The notes under the pieces are model-generated. The model searched no databases and was not told the origin of the DNA. It saw only the letters and a list, made by a program, of their open reading frames with translations. Made by a program: the position numbers and the translations under genes. From positions 1 to 34,174 of the forward strand of contig JAAYQE010000030.1 in the NCBI GenBank assembly GCA_012519455.1: a stretch of DNA of 34,174 nt, given 5' to 3'. Below, in pieces: positions 8,171-17,365 of the stretch. Origin of the DNA: Syntrophomonadaceae bacterium (lineage in GTDB: Bacteria; Bacillota; Ch66; Ch109). Within the stretch, counting starts at the first letter, position 1, and every line of letters begins with the position of its first letter.

Positions 8171-9037
8171 TTGTATCGGATTGTCAGAAAAGAAGTATTG
8201 GCCCCGGGATTAAAACGTTTTGACGTAGAAGCACCTTTAGTAGCCAGGAGTGCCCGGGCGGGCCAATTTATTATTTTACGGCTAGATGAATGGGGAGAGA
8301 GAATCCCTTTGACCATAGCGGATCTTGATCCGGAACAAGGTACGGTCACGATTATTTTTCAGGAGGTTGGTAAAAGCACTCAGCTGCTAGGTCAGCTAGA
8401 GGAAGGAGAATATATACGTGATTTCGTCGGTCCTTTGGGCCGACCTTCCCATATCAGCCAATTGGGGCGAGTAGTGATGATTGGGGGTGGCGTCGGTATT
8501 GCTCCCATTCACCCTATCGCCCGAGAAATGAAGCGGGCCGGAAACGAGGTTATTTCGATTCTAGGCGCTCGCAATCGGCAACTTCTAATTCTAGAAGAAG
8601 AAATGAAGCAGGCCAGTACCGAGGTCCTTATTACTACGGACGATGGGTCTTACGGACGCAAAGGGTTGGTAACTAAAGTGCTTCAGGAACTTATTATCCA
8701 TCGTTCGCCGATCAATTTAGTCGTAAGTATCGGCCCTTTGGTAATGATGGAGGCGGTCTGTCGGGTGACCCAAGCAGCCGGAATTAAAACCATGGTCAGC
8801 CTGAATCCGATCATGGTAGATGGTACCGGGATGTGTGGGGCCTGTCGGGTACAGGTTGGAGCGGAGACCCGGTTTGCCTGCGTAGACGGACCGGAGTTTG
8901 ATGGTCATTTAGTGGATTGGAAATTAGCTCGACAGCGGGCTCAGATGTTTGTGGCCGAAGAAAAGCAGGCACTTCAGGAACATGAGGAGAGACGAAAAGG
9001 GGGGCTAGGCGGATGCGGTTGCCATTGCCATCAATAG
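8171..9037 (+). CDS. nfnA: NADH-dependent ferredoxin:NADP oxidoreductase subunit A (NfnA)
   Basis: Small subunit of the electron-bifurcating NfnAB transhydrogenase (SudB in archaea). It holds the bifurcation partner FAD, an NAD(H) site and a [2Fe-2S] cluster. An FAD-binding barrel is at about 1-97 (RIPLTIAD, GPLGRPS), a nucleotide domain starts with GGGVGIAP at 105-112, and the cluster region has Cys222, Cys225 and Cys237; the family uses an Asp as fourth ligand, probably Asp217 here. Odd: the C-terminus ends GGCGCHCHQ (Cys282, 284, 286; His285, 287), an extra cysteine/histidine tail whose codons partly overlap the start of nfnB. TTG start with GGGGG about 12 nt upstream; coupled to nfnB by a 25-bp overlap. 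Confidence 0.93.
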   Translation: MYRIVRKEVLAPGLKRFDVEAPLVARSARAGQFIILRLDEWGERIPLTIADLDPEQGTVTIIFQEVGKSTQLLGQLEEGEYIRDFVGPLGRPSHISQLGRVVMIGGGVGIAPIHPIAREMKRAGNEVISILGARNRQLLILEEEMKQASTEVLITTDDGSYGRKGLVTKVLQELIIHRSPINLVVSIGPLVMMEAVCRVTQAAGIKTMVSLNPIMVDGTGMCGACRVQVGAETRFACVDGPEFDGHLVDWKLARQRAQMFVAEEKQALQEHEERRKGGLGGCGCHCHQ

Positions 9038-10473
9038 AAGAATTAAAGGAAGCAAGAAAAAGTACCCGTAAGCGGCCTATGCCCAGTCAAGATCCTCTTG
9101 CCCGTATGCATAATTTTGCAGAGGTAGCGCTCGGTTATAGTGAAGAAGATGCCTTATTAGAGGCGGCTCGCTGTCTTTCCTGCAAGAAAGCGTTTTGTCA
9201 GGAAGGGTGTCCGGTAGATATTGATATCCCAGCGTTCATCACTAAAATTAAAGAACGGGATTATTTAGGCGCTGCACGTAAAATTAAGGAGAAAAGCAAT
9301 TTGCCGGCCATTTGTGGCCGGGTTTGTCCTCAGGAAAGTCAGTGTGAAAAGTATTGTATCCGCGGAAAGAAAGAGGAACCGGTGGCCATTGGACGGTTGG
9401 AACGCTTTGTGGCGGATTATGAAATAGCTCAAGGGAAGTCTGATGGAACCGGGGTAAACTCCGTTGAGCGATCCACCAGAGAACCGTCACGCGATTCCCG
9501 GGTGGCGGTAGTCGGTTCAGGACCGGCCAGCTTAACGGTAGCCGGAGATTTGGCCCGGAAAGGGTATGCCGTAACCCTGTTTGAGGCGTTGCATGTACCT
9601 GGAGGGGTGCTAATGTATGGGATACCCGAGTTTCGGCTGCCTGAGCGGATCGTGCAGCACGAGATTGAGGGGATCCGTCAGCTAGGGGTAGAGATTCAAA
9701 CGAATGTGGTGATTGGTTCCACAATTACCGTGGATCAACTCTTTCAGAAGGGGTACGTTGCTGTTTTTTTGGGGACCGGAGCCGGTTTGCCATATTTTAT
9801 GGGGATTCCGGGGGAAAACCTGAATGGCGTCTACTCGGCTAATGAGTTTTTAACCCGGGTCAATCTGATGAAAGCTTATCTCTTTCCAACGTACCTGACT
9901 CCTATTAAGGTAGGTCGCCGGGTCGCGGTTTTGGGCGCCGGTAACGTGGCTATGGATGCAGCCCGGACCGCGCGACGACTAGGTGCAGAGGAAGTATCTA
10001 TTGTTTATCGTCGGTCTGCGGCGGAAATGCCGGCTCGGCACGAAGAAATAGAACACGCTAAAGAAGAAGGGGTTCAACTGCGTTTGTTGACTAATCCCAT
10101 AGAAATTAAAGGGGATGATGCGGGGTGGGTCAAGGAATTAGTGTGTTTGCGTTATGAACTTGGCGCGCCAGATGAATCCGGACGACGTGCGCCTATCGCC
10201 ATTCCCGGGTCCGAACATTCCTTGGAAGTAGATACCGTGGTGGTAGCTATTGGTCAGGGCCCCAATCCTTTAATCACGGCAACGACCGAAGGTCTGATAG
10301 CCAATAAACGAGGCAACATTGTGGCGGGTGAAAATGGAGAGACTTCCCGTCCTGGGGTTTTTGCCGGGGGAGACATAGTAACCGGAGCGGCTACCGTTAT
10401 TTTGGCCATGGGCGCCGGAAAGAAGGCAGCGGCAGCTATTGATCGTTATCTGAGTGAAGCTAGCCATGATTAA
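9013..10473 (+). CDS. nfnB: NADH-dependent ferredoxin:NADP oxidoreductase subunit B (NfnB)
   Basis: Large subunit of NfnAB (SudA), 486 residues, homologous to the glutamate synthase small subunit. The N-terminal domain carries two [4Fe-4S] clusters (Cys54, 57, 62, 66 and Cys101, 105, 111, 115), then an FAD fold (VGSGPASLTVAGDL at 167-180) and an NADP(H) fold (LGAGNVAMDAARTARRLGA near 308-326), ending with AGGDIVTGAATVILAMGAGK. With NfnA it couples NADH and reduced ferredoxin to NADP reduction. GltD-like GOGAT function is disfavoured because nfnA is adjacent and there is no gltB. ATG start in the 3' end of nfnA with GGGGGG 8 nt upstream. Confidence 0.93.
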   Translation: MRLPLPSIEELKEARKSTRKRPMPSQDPLARMHNFAEVALGYSEEDALLEAARCLSCKKAFCQEGCPVDIDIPAFITKIKERDYLGAARKIKEKSNLPAICGRVCPQESQCEKYCIRGKKEEPVAIGRLERFVADYEIAQGKSDGTGVNSVERSTREPSRDSRVAVVGSGPASLTVAGDLARKGYAVTLFEALHVPGGVLMYGIPEFRLPERIVQHEIEGIRQLGVEIQTNVVIGSTITVDQLFQKGYVAVFLGTGAGLPYFMGIPGENLNGVYSANEFLTRVNLMKAYLFPTYLTPIKVGRRVAVLGAGNVAMDAARTARRLGAEEVSIVYRRSAAEMPARHEEIEHAKEEGVQLRLLTNPIEIKGDDAGWVKELVCLRYELGAPDESGRRAPIAIPGSEHSLEVDTVVVAIGQGPNPLITATTEGLIANKRGNIVAGENGETSRPGVFAGGDIVTGAATVILAMGAGKKAAAAIDRYLSEASHD

Positions 10474-10493
10474 GGAAGTATTTTCCGGGATGA

Positions 10494-11957
<1,464 letters not shown>

Positions 11958-11998
11958 AGCCAGGTCCACCTACCTAAACTTATCGAAAGGTGATAATG

Positions 11999-12038
11999 AA
12001 AAGGTCTCTCGGAACTTCGGTTTCAAGAGACCTTTTTT
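11999..12038 (+). terminator. Rho-independent terminator of gdhA
   Basis: AAAAGGTCTCT (11999-12009) pairs with AGAGACCTTTT (12026-12036) around a 16-nt loop; the T-run goes on to 12038. Confidence 0.9.
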
Positions 12039-12243
12039 GATAAAAGAAGATAACACTATAACTAATTATAAAGGTTTTTCTTAACTGACCATAACGAATA
12101 GTTATATAAACTTATCGGTAATAGGTGGGTTTATCCAGAGTAAAGACGTATAATGGCGTATGAAAAGAAATAGTTATATCGAGGCCCTTTAGGGTATTAT
12201 TAATAAGAGTGTTTTTAATCCGGCAGAGTGGAGGTCCTTAAAT

Positions 12244-13401
12244 TTGATTTATCTGGATAATGCGGCTACTTCCTGGCCCAAACCGGAGGGTGTATATCAG
12301 GCCGTAGATGACTGTTTGCGACATCGGGGAGGCAATCCAGGTCGTGGGGGACACCGGTTATCCTTGCAGGCGGGACGGATAATTCTAGAAACCAGAGAAT
12401 TACTAGCGCAGCTTTTTAATATTACCGATTCAGCCCGAATTATTTTCACCGGTAACGTAACCGAAGCACTGAATTTAGCCCTTAAGGGGTTTTTGCGGGC
12501 TGGAGATCACTTGATACTGACTTCTATGGAACATAACGCTGTAGTTAGGCCGGCCTATCGATTGCAAGATACTGGGGTGGAGCAAACCATAATTCCGTGT
12601 TCGCGGGAAGGGCGTTTAGATCTGGCTACGTTGGCTAAAAACCTGCGGGCGAATACACGATTGATCTGCGTTAATCATGCTTCCAATGTCACCGGTACGA
12701 TTCAACCTATAGAAGCAATCGGAGAATTAGCGGCCAGCAAGGGGATCCCCTTGCTAGTGGACTGTGCCCAGACCGCCGGGATCTTACCGATCGATGTTGT
12801 AAAGAACAAAATTAGCCTGTTAGCGTTTACCGGGCATAAGGGATTGTTTGGTCCTCAGGGGACTGGAGGTTTGTATATAGGAAAGGAAATAGATTTACAG
12901 CCGCTTAAAGAAGGGGGAACCGGAAGTAAATCGGAAGTATTCGTCCAACCAGAGGAGTTACCAGACCGGTTTGAAAGCGGTACGCCTAATACCCCGGGGA
13001 TAGCCGGATTAGGGGCCGGCATAAAATTTGTTTTACAGGAAGGGCTGGAGCGGATTCGCAAACACGAACAAGCCCTTACCCGACAAATTATTGAAGGATT
13101 ACGGAGATTAGAAGGGGTTACGCGGTATGGTCCCAATGATCTGGAGGAGCAAACTGCGGTTGTCTCCCTTAACCTAGAGGGATGGGAAGCTGGAGAATTA
13201 AGCTACGTGTTAGATCAAGTTTTTGATATCGCGGTTCGAAGCGGTCTACACTGTGCCCCTCTAGCGCATGCGACGATCGATACCCTGGAGACCGGAACCC
13301 TTCGGATTAGTCCGGGTTATTTTAATACCCCGGCGGAAATAGAAGTATTACTAGAAGCCTTGTATAGCTTAGTTCGAGAAAAAACTTCGGGTAGACGATA
13401 A
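12244..13401 (+). CDS. Cysteine desulfurase-like class V aminotransferase
   Basis: A 385-residue PLP enzyme of the NifS/SufS superfamily, EF2568-like subgroup, which moves sulfur (or selenium) from cysteine (or selenocysteine) to a carrier. The PLP lysine is Lys199 in FTGHKGLFGPQG, the cofactor Asp is in LVDCAQTAG, and the putative persulfide cysteine is Cys337 in RSGLHCAPLAH. TTG start with GGAGG upstream. Directly downstream is a DUF3343 gene, a pairing seen in gene sets tied to selenium and Mo-hydroxylase maturation; no selD or Mo hydroxylase is in this window. Sulfur supply to the nearby SufBC is an equally good reading. Confidence 0.88.
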   Translation: MIYLDNAATSWPKPEGVYQAVDDCLRHRGGNPGRGGHRLSLQAGRIILETRELLAQLFNITDSARIIFTGNVTEALNLALKGFLRAGDHLILTSMEHNAVVRPAYRLQDTGVEQTIIPCSREGRLDLATLAKNLRANTRLICVNHASNVTGTIQPIEAIGELAASKGIPLLVDCAQTAGILPIDVVKNKISLLAFTGHKGLFGPQGTGGLYIGKEIDLQPLKEGGTGSKSEVFVQPEELPDRFESGTPNTPGIAGLGAGIKFVLQEGLERIRKHEQALTRQIIEGLRRLEGVTRYGPNDLEEQTAVVSLNLEGWEAGELSYVLDQVFDIAVRSGLHCAPLAHATIDTLETGTLRISPGYFNTPAEIEVLLEALYSLVREKTSGRR

Positions 13402-13437
13402 TCTGAGCGGACCCTCATGGCGAAAAGGTGTGATAAG

Positions 13438-13686
13438 ATGGCTCCAGAGCATAACGTATATACAGTTTTTACTTTCGTTTCTACGCATCAGGCCTTGAAA
13501 GCGGAGAAGGTATTGAAGGAAGAGGCTTTAAAGGCGTCCATTATCCCGGTTCCCCGGGAGATTTCCTCTTTGTGTGGACTAGCTATCCGGGTGGATGCCC
13601 AACAGCGGGGTCAGGTGGAACAAACTCTGCGGGGAAAAGGAGTAGGCATTGAAGCGGTATTTGATTTCGTTCCACGCACTAAATGA
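13438..13686 (+). CDS. DUF3343 protein, putative S/Se carrier
   Basis: A small protein of about 82 residues of the DUF3343 family (putative Se/S carrier-like). It opens with the usual VFTFVSTHQALKAEKVLKEE helix and contains the family motif SSLCGLAIRV, whose Cys46 is the likely persulfide or selenide carrier. Start choice: ATG at 13438 has AAGGTG 7 nt upstream and gives family length, whereas the in-frame ATG at 13417 has no good ribosome site. It lies 36 bp after the desulfurase, so it is likely co-transcribed and may accept sulfur from it. Confidence 0.82.
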   Translation: MAPEHNVYTVFTFVSTHQALKAEKVLKEEALKASIIPVPREISSLCGLAIRVDAQQRGQVEQTLRGKGVGIEAVFDFVPRTK

Positions 13687-13776
13687 TATAAATGAGATGC
13701 TGAAAGTTTAGGTAGGTAAAACGAGATTTCATAAGTAGAAAAGAGCTTTCAAAAAGGATGTAAATGAAGCCGTTGC

Positions 13777-13805
13777 TAGACTTCGAGGGATATTTGTGCT
13801 ATATT
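13777..13805 (+). promoter_or_regulatory. Extended -10 promoter for sufCB
   Basis: TGC directly precedes the -10 TATATT (13800-13805); a TAGACT -35 (13777-13782) is 17 bp upstream. It leaves a short leader before sufC and suggests that sufCB can be transcribed apart from the desulfurase pair. Confidence 0.45.
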
Positions 13806-13831
13806 CCTCCTAGAGGGGAGGCCAAAAAAGG

Positions 13832-14587
13832 ATGCTTGAATTACGCTCCGTCAGTTTGACCATAAGTAACGAAAACGGTGGAACGAAGGAGATATTAAAT
13901 AATATAGATTTGACCCTGAAAGAAGGGAAGTTTTATGCAGTCACCGGACCCAATGGCGGAGGAAAAACTTCTTTGGCTAAGATAATTATGGGAATTTACC
14001 TCCCTACTGAGGGCCGGATTTATTATAATGGTGAAGATATTACTAACTTAAGCATTACCGAACGTTCTCGCCGGGGTATTGCGTACGCTTTTCAACAACC
14101 CCCGCGGTTTAAGGGAATTCGTGTAAGAGATTTATTAGGTATTGCTGCTAACAATGGGTTGGACGAAAAAGATCTTCACTGCCTGCTGCACGATGTAGGT
14201 TTATGCCCAGAAGATTACTTGAACCGGGAAGTAGATGCCAGTTTATCCGGGGGCGAAATGAAGCGCATTGAAATTGCTACTTTACTGGTCCGACCAGCTG
14301 AAATGTTGATTTTTGATGAGCCGGAAGCTGGGGTAGATTTATGGACCTTTCAGCAATTGGTAATGATGGTCGTTCAACGGCATCACTTACGGAACAGCAT
14401 TACTTTAACTATTACCCATAATGAACGTTTTCTCTCGGTAGCGGATGAAGTTCTACTTATAGCTGAAGGGGAAATCAAGGAACGAGGAAAACGAGACCAG
14501 GTATGGCCGCTAATCAAAGATGACATAATCTGTCAGTGGAGACGGAATTGTGGAGGCGAATTTAGTGACCCTAAATGCTATCGATAA
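13832..14587 (+). CDS. sufC: SufC-like ABC ATPase (minimal SUF system)
   Basis: A 251-residue ABC ATPase of the SufC type, which powers the SufB scaffold in Fe-S cluster assembly. Walker A is GPNGGGKT (39-46), the Q-loop is FQQPPRFKG, the signature is LSGGEMKR (138-145) and Walker B is LIFDEPEAGVDL (159-170), the last with the SufC-typical E-A-G-V-D run. No membrane permease is present, as expected. It overlaps the SufB-like gene. The two-gene sufC-sufB arrangement without sufD, sufS or sufU matches the minimal SUF-like system of archaea and many anaerobes. Confidence 0.9.
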   Translation: MLELRSVSLTISNENGGTKEILNNIDLTLKEGKFYAVTGPNGGGKTSLAKIIMGIYLPTEGRIYYNGEDITNLSITERSRRGIAYAFQQPPRFKGIRVRDLLGIAANNGLDEKDLHCLLHDVGLCPEDYLNREVDASLSGGEMKRIEIATLLVRPAEMLIFDEPEAGVDLWTFQQLVMMVVQRHHLRNSITLTITHNERFLSVADEVLLIAEGEIKERGKRDQVWPLIKDDIICQWRRNCGGEFSDPKCYR

Positions 14588-15494
14588 ACAATTGCTTGAA
14601 GCTGTTGCCGAATTACATGAAGTACCTATCGGGGCTTACAATATTCGTAAAGATGGACAGGCTGTAGCCCGCAACTCTACTGCTAATATAGTTATTATTC
14701 CTAAAACGGATCAGGAAAAGCCTGGGATTGATATTCTGGTTAAACCCGGGACCAAGAATGAATCGGTACATATACCGGTTATTCTCAGTCGTACCGGGTT
14801 ACATGATTTGGTGTATAACACCTTTGACATTGGTGAAGATGCGGATGTAGTTGTAATTGCCGGTTGCGGGATTCATAACGCTGGGTGTGAGACAACGCAG
14901 CATGATGGGATTCATGAGATTCGGGTACGCCGAGGAGCACGTCTGCGTTATATAGAAAAGCACTATGGGGAAGGTTTGGGCGAAGGGGCGCGTATCCTTA
15001 ATCCTCAAACCATATTAACGGTTGACGAGGGGGCTTCGGCAGAACTAGAGTTAATCCAGATTAAAGGGGTAGATTATACCCGGCGTTATACGGAGGTTAA
15101 GGTACATGAAGGCGGAAACTTGCGGATGGTAGAAAAATTGCTTACGCACGGTACGCAAGAAGCCAAATCTTTTATGGATATATATTTAATTGGCAAGAAT
15201 GCTAATGCGCAGGTTATTGCCCGATCAGTGGGACAGGATTGTTCGGTTCAAAACTTTCGGGCCGTTTTAATTGGACAAGCTCCATGTCGGGGTCACGTGG
15301 AGTGCGACTCCATTATTATGGACCAAGCCCGGATTGAGGCTTCTCCACAATTACGGGCAGAAAACACGGAGGCTGAGTTAACCCATGAAGCTGCGATAGG
15401 TAAAATTGCGGGCGATCAATTGATTAAACTCATGTCTTTAGGATTAACCGAAAAAGAGGCCATAGACACTATCCTGAACGGTTTCCTCCGTTAG
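14565..15494 (+). CDS. sufB: SufB/SufD-family Fe-S scaffold protein
   Basis: About 309 residues, shorter than classical SufB (about 470) and typical of the single scaffold of minimal two-gene SUF systems. The body should be the parallel beta-helix of SufB/D proteins: Gly/Asp/Ile-rich strands with CGIHNAGC and the ending PQLRAENTEAELTHEAAIGK, LGLTEKEAID, which match SufB/D C-terminal motifs. Several Cys and His residues could hold a nascent cluster. Start choice: a GTG at 14565 has GGAGG 8 nt upstream; a GTG at 14550 with a weaker GGAG is the alternative. Overlaps sufC by 23 bp. Confidence 0.88.
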   Translation: MTLNAIDKQLLEAVAELHEVPIGAYNIRKDGQAVARNSTANIVIIPKTDQEKPGIDILVKPGTKNESVHIPVILSRTGLHDLVYNTFDIGEDADVVVIAGCGIHNAGCETTQHDGIHEIRVRRGARLRYIEKHYGEGLGEGARILNPQTILTVDEGASAELELIQIKGVDYTRRYTEVKVHEGGNLRMVEKLLTHGTQEAKSFMDIYLIGKNANAQVIARSVGQDCSVQNFRAVLIGQAPCRGHVECDSIIMDQARIEASPQLRAENTEAELTHEAAIGKIAGDQLIKLMSLGLTEKEAIDTILNGFLR

Positions 15495-15509
15495 GAGGGT
15501 GAAATTCTT

Positions 15510-16397
15510 TTGAAACTCAATCTATTAATTACTTTTGTACGGGTGGTTGAAAAACAGAGCCTTTCTGGAGCCGCGCGAGAACTTTTTTTAACCCAACCAG
15601 CTGTAAGTAAACACATCCAAACCCTCGAGGATTTATATGGGGTACAACTACTCGATCGAGTAGGCCGGCGAATACGGTTAACGGAAGCCGGGGAAGTGTT
15701 GTACCGTCATGCTTTAAATATCTTGAGAATTATGGAAGATTTAGATAATTCTATTGCGCAGACCACGATTGAAGTGCGCGGAAATTTAGTAATTGGCGCG
15801 AGTACTGTACCTGGGCATTACGTCCTACCATCGATCATTGGGCAATTTAAAAGGACTTACCCTGAGGTGAGGGTGAGTCTAGAAATTGGGGATACCGGAG
15901 GAATTATCAATAATCTTTTAGAACAGCGTTTTGATTTAGCAGTTGTAGGGGCGCAGGTCAAAAATCGAAAATTGACCTGTGTTTTTTTAGAAGAAGACCA
16001 GCTTAAGTTAATTGTTCCGACCCAGCATACCTTTGCGACGCAAAGCTTAGTTAAGGTTGAAGACCTGTTACGCGAAAACCTGATCTGGCGGGAAAAAGGT
16101 TCCGGTACGCGCATGGTGTTGGAAAAGAAACTGCTGGAACAGGGGATTAATCCGGATAAACTCCAAATCATATTGGAATTAGGTAGTACGGAAGCTATTA
16201 TTACCGCGGTGGAAGAAGGACTGGGCCTGGCTTTTGTTTCCCGGTGGGCGCTAGAAAAAAGTGAGGCTTTAGGTCGAATTGTCAGTTTAGACCTCGAAGG
16301 TTTCGATTTACAACGTAGCTTATACCTGGTATATCCTAAGCGGAAAGTGTACAGTAAAGCCATTCAAGCTTTTTTGGACTTAATTGAGAACCGTTAA
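15510..16397 (+). CDS. LysR-family transcriptional regulator
   Basis: A 295-residue LysR-type regulator with an N-terminal winged HTH (about residues 3-60, GAARELFLTQPAVSKHIQTL) and a periplasmic-binding-like effector domain (about 90-295). The stretch GASTVPGHYVLPSIIGQFK is seen in the CysB-like and selenium-metabolism-associated LysR groups, from memory. The TTG start has GGAGGGTG 8 nt upstream. It lies 15 bp after sufB in the same direction, so it is probably in the same transcript and may sense sulfur or selenium status; the effector is not known. Confidence 0.9.
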   Translation: MKLNLLITFVRVVEKQSLSGAARELFLTQPAVSKHIQTLEDLYGVQLLDRVGRRIRLTEAGEVLYRHALNILRIMEDLDNSIAQTTIEVRGNLVIGASTVPGHYVLPSIIGQFKRTYPEVRVSLEIGDTGGIINNLLEQRFDLAVVGAQVKNRKLTCVFLEEDQLKLIVPTQHTFATQSLVKVEDLLRENLIWREKGSGTRMVLEKKLLEQGINPDKLQIILELGSTEAIITAVEEGLGLAFVSRWALEKSEALGRIVSLDLEGFDLQRSLYLVYPKRKVYSKAIQAFLDLIENR

Positions 16398-16477
16398 CCA
16401 CCGGTTAATTGTGATTCTTGCCGGGAAAAATAACCTCTGAATTCAACTTTTAAGAATAGGAAGAGGAGGTTAGAAAC

Positions 16478-16762
16478 TTGGCGGGTAAACAGAAATGGTC
16501 AGTAGTATCGAAGAAAGATTTTTTAGGACAGGGAGATTGGTCACGGGAGTATTACGAGGGACTGCTTGTAGTTAATCATCGTGATCAGGGGTACGATCTG
16601 GGTGTGGAATTACCCGGAGAGCAAATTTTAAAGGTAGATACCGCTTCGGCTGAAGAGGTAAAAGATCGAGTTCAATACTGGGGGGCGCGATTGGAGGATA
16701 TTCGCCAGGAGTACGGATTTCGGGATAATCGGGCCGCCGAGTATTACGGCTGGCAAAGTTAA
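16478..16762 (+). CDS. Hypothetical 94-residue protein
   Basis: Not recognised. It is a soluble, charged protein without cysteine, signal peptide or membrane helix. The N-terminal half reads like a small beta domain (WSREYYEGLLVVNHRDQGYD), and the C-terminal half is helical and aromatic, ending in AAEYYGWQS. The TTG start has an excellent GAGGAGG site. It is 80 bp after the LysR gene and followed by a terminator, so it is likely the last gene of the sulfur/SUF unit. Confidence 0.75.
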   Translation: MAGKQKWSVVSKKDFLGQGDWSREYYEGLLVVNHRDQGYDLGVELPGEQILKVDTASAEEVKDRVQYWGARLEDIRQEYGFRDNRAAEYYGWQS

Positions 16763-16807
16763 ATTTGTAAGTTTACTTTTTATATTTTAGTACCAAGGTT
16801 AGAAACT

Positions 16808-16858
16808 AAAGCAGCTCGTCCGATCTCAACGGTTTGGATAGAGCTGCTTTTAGGTTTT
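16808..16858 (+). terminator. Rho-independent terminator
   Basis: AAAGCAGCTC (16808-16817) pairs with GAGCTGCTTT (16841-16850) around a 23-nt loop; the T-run is broken (TTTTAGGTTTT). It separates the SUF-side genes from yajC. Confidence 0.75.
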
Positions 16859-16916
16859 AATTAGGGTTATTAACGGACGAGGTGGGTAGTTTTGTTCTCG
16901 GTTGTAATGGAAAAGC

Positions 16917-16945
16917 TTGACCCCGGTATTACTCTAAGTTAAAGT
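16917..16945 (+). promoter_or_regulatory. Candidate promoter for yajC
   Basis: -35 TTGACC (16917-16922), 17-bp spacer, -10 TAAAGT (16940-16945; 4 of 6 consensus bases), 44 bp before the yajC start and after the terminator. Confidence 0.35.
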
Positions 16946-16989
16946 AAAAATAGAATTTATTATAGTTAGGGGCTTAAGGGGGTGTTCAG

Positions 16990-17277
16990 GTGCCCAGTGG
17001 AGATACAATGAACTTGCTAAGCACTGTGTTCTGGTTTTTTCTGGTTCCTTTTTCAATATTAATAGCCATAATTATTATTCCTAATAGAAAAAGACGCAAG
17101 GAGAAGCAGGAGTTTTTGGATAGCTTGAAAGTCAAAGATAAAGTGGTGACCCATGGTGGGGCTATTGGGGTAATAGAGAAAATTGGCAAAAATTCGGTTA
17201 TACTAAGAGTAGATGATAAAACCCGTATTGAGTTTTTAAAGGAGGCAATCATAAAACAGGCCAAGGATCTAGAATAA
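16990..17277 (+). CDS. yajC: Preprotein translocase subunit YajC
   Basis: A 95-residue protein with one N-terminal membrane helix (about residues 10-31, FWFFLVPFSILIAIIII) followed by the basic PNRKRRKEKQEF stretch and the YajC cytoplasmic domain (LKVKDKVVTHGGAIGVIEKI). YajC binds SecDF and assists Sec export. GTG start with GGGGG upstream. In Firmicutes it usually sits between tgt and secD; here neither is adjacent, so it may be a second copy or a relocated gene. Confidence 0.88.
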   Translation: MPSGDTMNLLSTVFWFFLVPFSILIAIIIIPNRKRRKEKQEFLDSLKVKDKVVTHGGAIGVIEKIGKNSVILRVDDKTRIEFLKEAIIKQAKDLE

Positions 17278-17365
17278 TAAGTTTAATTAAGAACAAGAGC
17301 GATAAAGGTTTATAAGTAATGGAATTTAGTTAATGAAGATTAAAAATGAGAGGTAAGACAAGGGT

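Noticed and set aside
9284-9724. 146-codon minus-strand frame
   Set aside because: Antisense to nfnB; low-complexity Pro/Arg/Ser translation.
12097-12179. 11-bp direct repeat AATAGTTATAT before the desulfurase
   Set aside because: AT-rich and short, expected by chance in such sequence; no further copies.
15857-16363. 168-codon minus-strand frame
   Set aside because: Antisense to the LysR gene, with Ser/Arg-rich composition typical of a shadow frame.
16394-16408. TTAACC-ACC-GGTTAA dyad at the LysR stop
   Set aside because: Overlaps the stop codon, low GC and no T-run; no evidence for a site.
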